DNA of 59,892 nucleotides from Triparma columacea (Eukaryota; Sar; Bolidophyceae; Parmales; Triparmaceae): NCBI GenBank assembly GCA_030267965.1, contig BRYA01000007.1:564-60455 (forward strand), given 5' to 3'. Each line of letters opens with the position of its first letter. The first letter of the stretch is position 1. Positions 52,722 through 59,892 of the stretch are shown here, one piece after another. A program made the translations under genes and the position numbers. Below the pieces are notes generated by a model that worked only from the letters and a program-made list of their open reading frames with translations, did no database searches and was not told the origin of the DNA.

Positions 52722-55015
52722 ATGGTTGAAGCTCGCAAGCCGGGAAGCCTCCCTCAGCATGGTGTGAAGGGGGTCTACTACGCAGGTCATTGGACGCCGC
52801 TGAAAAGTAATGATATTGAAGATTTTACGACGCCCCAATCCCCCTCTTCAGAGCGATGTGATGGAGATTGTGAATCTTGCCCCAACAACCAGAGGTCAAG
52901 GTCGAGAAACAATGCTGCGAAGGAAGATGGGAGCTATGATGTTGTTATTATCGGAGCTGGTGAGTGCTCATCTATTCATTCAAGAGCATAGAATATCTGC
53001 ATCATCGTCGGGAGTGCTCATCTATTCATTCAAGAGCATAGAATATCTGCATCATCGTCGGGAGTGCTCATCTATTCATTCAAGAGCATAGAATATCTGC
53101 ATCATCGTCAATTTCACCTGGCTGACCATTCTCCCGCCCCCCTCCAACAGGCTGCATCGGCAATGCAATCGCCAGGGAGCTGTCCAAGTACACTCTTTCC
53201 GTCCTCCTTCTTGAATCTGCCGATGACGTTTCCTCTGGTGCAACGAAAGGGAATTCTGGGATCGTTCATGCTGGCTACGACGACAAGCCGGGTTCTCTTC
53301 ACGCGAAGTACTGCTGGCCGGGGAACCAAATGTTTGAGCAGCTCGATCGTGAACTCAGGTTTGGTTACCAGAAGAACGGTAGCTTGGTTTTGGCATCGAA
53401 TGACAAGGAGGTTGAGGTTCTGAAGGACCTCCTTGAGAGGGGCAAGAAAAACGGAGTCAAGAACCTACGCATTATTGACAAGAAGGAACTTTTCGAACTG
53501 GAGCCCGCAGTTAACCCCAAGAACATCGCTGCTCTTCGCTCCCCCGATGCGGGGAATGTGATTCCCTACGAGTTTGCCATAGCCCTCGCTGAGAATGCCG
53601 TCGACAATGGGGTCGAGCTGAGGATTAGGAGGGAGGTCTCGGGTGTTAAGAAGGGGGACGACGGCCTCTTCACCGTCACTGCGCGCCACTGGGAGCCCAA
53701 GGAGTATTTGGATTCCAAGGGATCAAGCACAACAAGGCTCGTCCTGGGGCTGACCATCCTGAACGTGATTGTCGCCGCTGCGTCGCCCCACTTGCCCTTC
53801 CTCGTCGACCCTTCCAACCCTGGTCAGCCCTCCCCGATATATAGCGCCGTCCTAGCTTTAGTGATTTCGGCCGTCTGGGTCTTCCTATCAAAGTCGTCCT
53901 CGTTCAACCCCTCTGACTCCTTCCAGAAGCTCGTGGAGATGGCCAAGGATCCCGTGGGGAGCGGTGGAAGTGGAATTTCTGTGAAGGAAATGCTAACGGG
54001 TGGATCCGGAAGCTGGGAGGCCAACAAGGGAGAGACCGTTGGGGTGGAGAATATCAAGGCCAAGTTTGTTGTCAACGCGGCCGGCGGCTACTCCGACAAG
54101 ATAGCCAACATGATCGGAGACCACTCCTTCAAGATCAAGCCCAGGTTGGGAGACTACATACTCCTCAACCGCAACCAGGGACATCTGACGTCCCACACCC
54201 TTTTCCCCTGCCCTGACCCCGTCCTCGGAAAGGGGGTTCTCGTCCAGACCACGTTGTGGGGAAATCTCATCCTTGGCCCGACTGCTCGCGACGTGCACAA
54301 GCCCGAGGCAAGGGATATGTCGGTCGAGAGTGTGCAGAGATACATCCTCAACAAATGTTCAAAGCTCGTCCCAACTTTCGACCCGAAGGAGACGATCCAC
54401 GCTTTCTGCGGCGCCCGCGCAAAGTCGGATAGGGGTGATTGGATCATAGAACATTCTGAGGTCGACAAGAACTTCGTTCACGTCGCCGGCATCGATAGCC
54501 CTGGACTCGCCGGCTCCCCTGCCATCGCCCTCGAAGTTGTTAACCTACTGAAGGAGAGCGGGGCAAAGTTCGTCAAGGACCCCAATTTCAGGCCCAACAG
54601 GGCACCAATCATCACGCCGAAGGACGGCATGCGAGGATTGAAGATGAAGCCCATAGACCAGGCGGTGAGCGGGGGGGGGAAGGGGGAGGACGAAAAGGTT
54701 ATGGCCACAAACGTGGTTTGCAAGTGCGAGAAGGTTACAGAGCTAGAGATCGTCACGGCCATGAGGAGATCGCTGCCGATCGACAGCACCCAGGCCATCC
54801 GGAAACGCACCAGGGCCGGAATGGGGCACTGCCAGGGAGATCCCAAAGGGTATAACTGCGAGTGCAGGGTGAAGGCCATAATCGCCAGGGAGAACAAGCA
54901 GGCCGTCAAGGGCGTGGGAGGGAGACCCTGGCCCGCCACTACGACCTTAACAGAGAGATGGATTGGGAAGGACGAGAGGGAGCAGCTACAGAATCGCAAG
55001 GAAAATGGGGAGTAG
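52722..55015 (+). CDS. FAD glycerol-3-phosphate dehydrogenase-like protein (GlpA type) with BFD iron-sulfur domain and inserted membrane segments
   Basis: Two exons, 52722-52959 and 53151-55015; 700 residues. The junction rebuilds the FAD-binding motif DVVIIGAGCIGNAIA (about 73-87). Other blocks: GNSGIVHAGYDDKPGSLHAKYC, IPYEFAIALAENA, FVVNAAGGYSDKIA, GDWIIEHSEVDKNFVHVAGIDSPGL. The C-terminus is a BFD-like [2Fe-2S] domain, VVCKCEKVTELEI, then RTRAGMGHCQGDP and YNCEC, as in bacterial anaerobic GlpA, where it serves electron transfer. Unusual are a Cys-rich N-terminus (CDGDCESC, 46-53) and, inside the FAD domain (about 270-330), two hydrophobic helices (LVLGLTILNVIVAAAS and YSAVLALVISAVWVFL). 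The exact substrate (glycerol-3-phosphate or 2-hydroxyglutarate type) is open. The intron carries a 50-bp triplicate. Confidence 0.82.
52964..53109. repeat. 50-bp tandem repeat, three copies, in intron
   Basis: Three nearly identical 50-bp units, starting gtgctcatctattcattcaag at 52964, 53014 and 53064, inside the only intron of the FAD oxidoreductase gene. The last copy is truncated at about 53109. The copies are essentially identical, so the expansion is recent. Confidence 0.9.
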
Positions 55016-55104
55016 GTTAGGGGTTGTGTGTGGTGGGAGTGGGAATGATAAGGAATATTTTTAATTATGTTTTTGAACATGAAACATTTAGGAAGGAACT
55101 TGGA

Positions 55105-55677
55105 TCAAGCATCGAGCAATTCGCTCAACCAGAGCTGCAGGACGTGTGCAGGCAGCAGACCGGCCTCCAGCAGGCGTCGCTTTTCCTCCTCCTCAAGGTA
55201 CCTGAAGCCTTTCACAGGACGGCCGGTTGAAATGTCAACGAAGCCACCCTTCTCTAGTTCCCATTCCGTCGTCGTGTAGTCAAAGGAAAGCTCCTCACCA
55301 CAACTGATTGCCTTTAAGGCTACAAATAAAATAGGAGTGGTGTCGTGAGGATTGATGAAGACCCCCAAATTGGGCGAGAAGGAGTGTGCCGTGAAGCGGC
55401 CATCGCCGTCGATTTGGCAATGGGAATCAACTCCAATCTGAAGGGAGTGCATCGCTGCCTGTGATACGATCGCACCCTTCTCGCGGAATACCACCGTTCC
55501 CGGGCTCACATCGACCAGCGCCACTGACTTAACACCATCCGGTTGTGATGAGTCCCCTACCAGATCGTGGAGATATGGTGAGGGGTTGCTATTAGTGGAA
55601 TTGCTACGAGCAGAATTGCTACAATCAACAAGCCCAAAGCGGCGGCAGTTGTTCAGGAGTGTTCGTCGGATGATCAT
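55105..55677 (-). CDS. SET-domain protein
   Basis: Single exon, 190 residues. The compact SET core is visible: strand GVKSVALVDVSPGTVVFREKG, then FTAHSFSPNLGVFIN (corresponding to NHSCxPN, here with Ser-Pro and no Cys), ILFVALKAISCGEELSFDYTTTEWEL (the GEEL(x)FDY signature), and a short C-terminal helix. Such short stand-alone SET proteins occur in fungi and algae, and their substrates, often non-histone, are unknown. The N-terminus is Asn/Ser-rich and basic (MIIRRTLLNNCRRFG), possibly a presequence. Its stop is 89 bp from that of the FAD gene. Confidence 0.8.
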   Translation of the reverse strand: MIIRRTLLNNCRRFGLVDCSNSARSNSTNSNPSPYLHDLVGDSSQPDGVKSVALVDVSPGTVVFREKGAIVSQAAMHSLQIGVDSHCQIDGDGRFTAHSFSPNLGVFINPHDTTPILFVALKAISCGEELSFDYTTTEWELEKGGFVDISTGRPVKGFRYLEEEEKRRLLEAGLLPAHVLQLWLSELLDA

Positions 55678-56408
55678 GGGCTAAAATTGAATTTGATGGC
55701 AACAGCAGCTCGAGTGCTTCAAAAAGTGGCTGAATCTTCAAGTTTACGGTCAATACAATGTCACTAACCCTGCCTTAGTATGATAAGTTCTCCACCTGCT
55801 TACGTTAATGAGGTCTGTCTGTAGATCTGTAGCAGCTTTGGTCCCCCTCACCCCCGATTTTTCGATTTGCAAACGAAACAGCGTTATTATTTCATAAAAA
55901 TATTAAAAACTCAAGAATGATCAAAGTCAACCAAATGTTGCTATTTTCTTAGAGACAAAACTGCATCTTCGATATGTCAAAAATGCCTTTTAGATTTTGA
56001 TATTTGGTCATGAAATATCTTGTAGATTCTAATGATATTCTATGATATATTATAAAGAATTTTTGAATCAAATAGGTAAAAAAATGATTTTAACTAATAA
56101 CCTATTTTCTTTCAAAAATTACAATTTAATCTAAAAGGTGTACAATATAATATTTGATCAAAAATAAAATTTCTAAGGGCTCAATATAATCATACAATAT
56201 GATTAAGACCGTTTTGAAAAAAATTTGATATTTTTTTTCCAAGTTTTCTCTCACGTGCAAACAAGAGTCAGAGGCATTTTAGCAGCAGTTTTCTGTAATA
56301 ACAAGACAAATTAAACCTATAGAAAGGTCACGGACGCATTGATTAAGGAAGCGATTGTTATCTAGCATCTTTTTTCAACCAAGTAAAACAATCTCGAGAC
56401 ACACACCG
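55678..56408. other. AT-rich gene-free stretch
   Basis: 731 bp between the divergent SET and patatin genes, by far the longest divergent gap here. Positions about 55870-56240 are strongly AT-rich, with oligo-A/T runs. It contains no coding frame of note. It may hold the promoters of both genes or be unselected spacer. I see no repeat or RNA gene. Confidence 0.5.
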
Positions 56409-57295
56409 ATGCTGTCTCCATTTGGTTTTTCGTTCTCTGTCGCCGGTCTTCTCTTTCCGTTCCACATTGGTGTCATTGAGAGGTTGTCGTCACAGGGCAT
56501 CCTTACCCCAAGTACTCCTCTTAATGGGGCGAGTGGGGGCGCCCTTGCCGCGGCTTGCGCAGCAGCAGCCTTTTCGTCCGAAAAGTCCCTTTCCGCATCT
56601 CTCAGGGTTTCGAAGCGTTGCAATTCCGAAGGTGCCTTTCTTAACCTTGAGGAGATCTTACGTGATGAGTTAGCTGATATCTGCTCAGATGAGATGGTGC
56701 AGACAATCAACGAGCGGGCGGGAAGCTTGGAGGTATTGTGGACTCAAGCTTCATTTCCTAAACTTTTAACGCCTGTTCGGAGTTCCCAGCCGTTTGCCAC
56801 CAGACAGAGCCTGATTGATGTCTTGACTGCTTCATCCCACATCCCTTTATACAGCTCCATCTCACCCTTCACTGTAGTGACTGGTTCTGGTCTGGGTGTA
56901 GACGGTTTCCTTTCCAATCCGTCAACGCTTGGGTGTCAAGACGTCGATAGTGCGCTAAGGACTGTAAATATCACGCCCTTTGCCGTAGTTGGTAATCCAT
57001 CAGAGACAGTGATAGGTGAGGTCATGGGATAGAGTGGCAAGCAAATGGAGACCTCCATACCTAGCCCCCCCCCCCTCCCTTGCTTCAAACCTGTTCGGTG
57101 ATGCTGACCCCACTGTTACCTCCCTCCCTCCCCTCAGCACCCACCACCACAGAAATCCCCTTCTCCCCCCAAGACTACGTCAATCTGGCTCTTGGCCGTC
57201 CCGGTCCTGACGAGGCCCAGACCGACACGCTCTTCGAGCTTGGCGAAATGTGTGCCTCTCGATGGTTGGATTTAACCCGAACAGAAGAACAATAG
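56409..57295 (+). CDS. Patatin-like phospholipase (PNPLA type)
   Basis: Two exons, 56409-57015 and 57138-57295; 254 residues. Catalytic dyad visible: nucleophile GASGG (Ser42) after FSFSVAGLLFPFHIGVIERL (the PNPLA-type start) and Asp165 in GVDGFLSN, where the family usually has DGG. HIPLYSSISPF also fits the family block before DG. The enzyme probably hydrolyses acyl-glycerol or phospholipid ester bonds. The protein is short but the core of the fold is complete. The signal region is hydrophobic but begins directly with the domain, so no clear signal peptide. Start at ATG 56409; the in-frame sequence above is uninformative. Confidence 0.8.
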
Positions 57296-57394
57296 AAAAC
57301 ATTTTGATTCTAGCGACAGGGACACAGTTTGTTCTTAAATCCCCCCCCCCCTCCACCCCGCCGTCCCCACCTCTACCCATACCCAACCACCCAC

Positions 57395-58078
57395 CTACTT
57401 GCTCGGCGTTCCAGCATTGATGCATGCCCAATTCTTCTCCTCCACCTTCGTAAGTACCAGAATAAGTTTATTCGGCTTCTTCTTGACCACGCAGTTCTCT
57501 ATCTCGTCGAAGAGCCTTGCGAACGCCAGCTTGTGGTTCCCGCCATTGTAGTTCATCACAGTGAGGGTGAAGGAGGTCCTAGTGAACTGGAGGTCTATGT
57601 CAGAGTCTTCTAGGGCCCCGACGTTTTCTAGTGCTATGTAGATCTTCAGCTTCTTGTCCTCGTCGCTGTATGCGTAGTCCGTGATCGGAGTAGCAGACAC
57701 AGAGGGCCTGACCTCGGCTGCCTCCTCTTTGCTCTCCGTCTTGAGGAGCCGAGGCTCTTCCTTCTGGTCCCACTCTGGTCCGTTGGCCTTGTGTGCTGAG
57801 GTGGGGCGGGGTTGGGGAAGGCGTTAGAGGGACATGATGGGACGGAACACACGAAGGCGTAATCTCAATTATCAAATCAGGAGTCCCAAACCCTCACCAC
57901 ACACCAGTCCTTCTCGACGATATTAAATTTTGAAAAGTCCTCCAATCCCGCACCACTCACCGTGAGCATAATAGTAAGCATTCCTCCCCTTGTGCGCGAT
58001 GTTGTCTTCCAGCGCGCTCGTAGATTCTTCTACCATCTTTTTGTGAGGAACTTTGGAATTTGGTATTTTGGGGTCCAT
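57395..58078 (-). CDS. CS-domain protein, CacyBP/SIP-like
   Basis: Two exons, 58078-57961 and 57795-57395; 172 residues. The CS domain (p23/HSP20-like sandwich, about 85-165) is ITDYAYSDEDKKLKIYIALENV, DIDLQFTRTSFTLTVMNYNG and NKLILVLTKVEEKNWACI, like calcyclin-binding protein (CacyBP/SIP), which acts with Siah ubiquitin ligases and HSP90 partners. The first exon (MDPKIPNSKVPHKKMVEESTSALE) and AHKANGPEWDQKE link carry no domain. The usual SGS C-terminus of CacyBP is absent, as the stop follows directly after the CS fold. Its ATG lies 27 bp from that of the divergent U1-C gene. Confidence 0.75.
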
Positions 58079-58105
58079 TTCTTTCTCCCTCTCCTCTCCC
58101 CAGCA

Positions 58106-59198
58106 ATGCCACGTTTCTACGACGATTACGGCAGTTGTTATCTTACACATGACTCTGCAGCTGGAAGGTGAATACGAATAGTTCAAATTGTTTTGATATT
58201 GGGGAAAACCCTTATATATCCTTCCCCTTTCTTCCCTTACCCGTCATCACCGTTGTTTATATGTGTATATTTGTCTATACATACACACATTATGTCTATA
58301 TATATCCCTTATATACAACACTCACATAAATACTTCTCATTATCCTGATCCTCATTCTTACATCCCCTCTCTCTCTCTCTAAATACTCTCTACCCTCCCA
58401 GGAAACAGCAGCGCCGTGGTTGGAAGTTTCGTGAAAACTTTAAGCTCTACTATTCAAAGCATTTAGACGACTGGAAAGCGTCGCCTGCTGGCCTTGCCGC
58501 TGCACAGCAGCAGTGCGTGAACGCACTGGGTCCCTCTGTTGTCCCCCCTCTCCCTGAGGGCTGGGTTGAGATGGAGGATCCTTGTACTGGACAGAAATTC
58601 TACCACAACAATGAGACAAATGATAGAAGTTGGGCCCGCCCTGGTTTCATCCCCCCTGCTCCTCAGAGGGGTCCTGGAATGGGTGCCCCCCGCGGTCCAA
58701 TGATGGGGGGAATGCGTGGTCCTCCCAGAGGGCCTGGGGGATACGGTCCCCAGCCTACCAATGCACCGTACATGCCTCGCGGCCCCCCCATGCCAGTGAG
58801 GTGAGCATTTGGACGGACGGGTTGCACAACAACAGGTTGATTGACTGCCCCCCCCCCCCTCTCCCCCCCCTCAAACCCCCCCCACCCCAATCCCCCCCCA
58901 CCCAACTGCCAACAGTAATAGCCCCTACGGTGGAGGCGGCGGAGCTTATGCTCCTCCCCCCATGGCAGGAAACTACGGTCCTCCCCCCCCGATGAACAGC
59001 GCCTACGCCCGCCCCCCCCCGGCCTACGCCCACAACCCCAACAACCTCCACAACCCCAACAACGCCCCCCCCCCCCATTTCGCTCCCCCCCCGCAATTCG
59101 CACCGCCCCCCCAATTCGCCCCTCCTCCTGCCGCCGGCAGCGGCGCTGGGGTGCCCCCCGCTATGGGAGTCCCTCCTTCTGGCGTCCCTCCCATGTAA
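58106..59198 (+). CDS. U1 snRNP protein C homologue without zinc ligands, with WW domain
   Basis: Three exons, 58106-58167, 58402-58800 and 58916-59198; 247 residues. Residues 1-36 align without gaps to the U1-C N-terminus (MPRFYDDYGSCYLTHDSAAG), which binds the U1 snRNA/5' splice site duplex. The four zinc ligands of the C2H2 finger, normally Cys6, Cys9, His24 and His30, are replaced by Asp6, Gly9, Gln24 and Phe30. A WW domain follows at about 70-103 (LPEGWVEMEDPCTGQKFYHN, Trp75 and Trp98, Pro101). The C-terminus is the Pro/Met/Gly-rich tail usual for U1-C (PRGPMMGGMRGPPRGPG, PPPPMAGNYGPPPP). The reading frame is intact and spliced with canonical sites. It may be a paralogue of a canonical U1-C elsewhere. 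Confidence 0.82.
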
Positions 59199-59416
59199 TA
59201 AATACATTTTGTCACAAAAATTGCTTTGAACTGCTTGTTATTTGCTGTTGCGTGTCATCAAATCGTTTTATGCCTTCACAGTCAGCTGGAGGACCAACCG
59301 TTGACCCTTCAATAATAGCAAACTTACCAAATTACAAATTATTGGGAAATGAAAGAGAATTGAAAACCGCAGGAGGAGAACAAAATTCTTGAACGCCTTA
59401 CACCCTCTCCACAGAT

Positions 59417-59892
59417 ATGGACGCCTCGGCGATGGTCTCCAACGCCACAGCCCGGCCTACTTTCGGCAAAGTATCAGTAGGCCCCTTGGGTACAACGCAT
59501 GAGGAGATGTTAGAAGCAATCCTGAACAAGCAGCGCCGGTCAAACCCCCTAAAGGTTGTCAATGATGCCATCAACGACTGTTTTTTGGGAATCTTTAGAT
59601 GCTGTGAGGTCATGATGCCGACGAGGGTCAACCCCGAGATGGGAGCGGACGAGAGAAATTCTGTTAGGCCAAAGTCCTCCGAGACTGTTGCTGTTTTGAG
59701 TTGTATGGGTGAGCTATGAATCAAAGAGCGACGATTGGTTTAATTTCCAGATAACGATTCTAACCTCCCCGTACCTCTTTCCAGGATGTATCGCAATTAT
59801 GGCCTTAATGTTTCTGTGGCAAGTTGTCTGGACTGCAGACACTTCGTCTGACTGGGAGGGTGGTTCCACCTGTCTTGGTAAGGTCTTATTTC
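59417..59892 (+). CDS. Unknown membrane protein, cut by right window edge
   Basis: Exons 59417-59708 and 59785-59877 in phase (97 codons + 1, then 31 codons); the last exon ends at a GTAAGG donor and the rest lies outside. The N-terminus (MDASAMVSNATARPTFGK) is polar, followed by helical HEEMLEAILNKQRR and a Cys pair RCCEV. The second exon encodes one hydrophobic helix, CIAIMALMFLWQVVW. No family recognised. A 3'-splice-like cctctccacag just before the ATG could mean an additional 5' exon. Confidence 0.55.

Noticed and set aside
52644..52838. 64-codon minus-strand frame (MGRRKIFNIIT...) upstream of the hydrolase as its N-terminus
   Set aside because: It ends in a stop before the hydrolase frame and cannot be joined in phase; the 52686-52676 exon with a 43-nt intron fits phase but remains tentative.
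57330..57440. An additional C-terminal exon (SGS domain) for the CacyBP-like protein
   Set aside because: The frame ends at TAG directly after the CS fold and no GT donor precedes it in a suitable phase; the patatin gene's stop lies only 99 bp away.

Overview
This window is nuclear DNA of a single-celled eukaryotic alga. The genes are compact and most carry one to six short spliceosomal introns (mostly about 70-200 nt, GT..AG, with a C-rich tract before the acceptor). The standard genetic code is used. Several proteins start with an ER-type signal peptide followed by an aromatic residue (Phe or Tyr) near the predicted cleavage site, which is the pattern of bipartite plastid targeting in algae with secondary red plastids. 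One of these is an HAT/TPR-repeat protein of the Mbb1/HCF107 plastid RNA-stability type. Ciliary genes (CEP104, a BBS6/MKKS-like chaperonin, a MORN protein and an RPxSA-type protein) imply a life stage with flagella. BspA-type leucine-rich repeats and a START-like protein also fit. My inference is a photosynthetic stramenopile, most like Bolidophyceae/Parmales (Triparma group); no marker sequence here proves the taxon.

I support 36 protein genes, two of them cut by the window ends. By region: 1-12 kb START-like fragment, DUF938 (METTL26-type) methyltransferase, CEP104, M19 dipeptidase. 11.7-19.1 kb: a large G-rich unknown protein, MPP6-like exosome cofactor, and a tandem pair of BspA-LRR genes with duplicated leaders. 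19.4-33 kb: RPP30 (with an assembly gap), UBL+IPT/TIG protein, kynurenine-type aminotransferase, nucleoredoxin-like protein, PhyH-type dioxygenase, APC4-like protein, small mitochondrial-type protein, SEL1+methyltransferase fusion, degenerate metallo-beta-lactamase-fold protein, DUF3605 protein. 33-46 kb: VPS37, RPxSA protein, MORN protein, YceD-like protein, GNAT, HAT-repeat protein, MKKS-like chaperonin and two unknowns. 46-60 kb: amino-acid transporter, XPD helicase, alpha/beta hydrolase, FAD glycerol-3-phosphate dehydrogenase-like protein with inserted membrane segments, SET protein, patatin, CacyBP-like CS protein, a U1-C homologue lacking all zinc ligands but carrying a WW domain, and a partial membrane protein.

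The layout is striking. 27 of 35 neighbouring gene pairs are convergent or divergent, convergent stop codons are mostly only 35-100 bp apart, and divergent start codons are often 30-260 bp apart. The genes mostly serve unrelated housekeeping functions (RNA processing, cell cycle, DNA repair, membrane traffic, cilium, plastid), so the window is a general slice of a compact genome rather than one operon-like system. The least ordinary items are the U1-C variant, the FAD enzyme with membrane insertion, the SEL1-methyltransferase fusion, and the duplicated two-box leader of the LRR pair.
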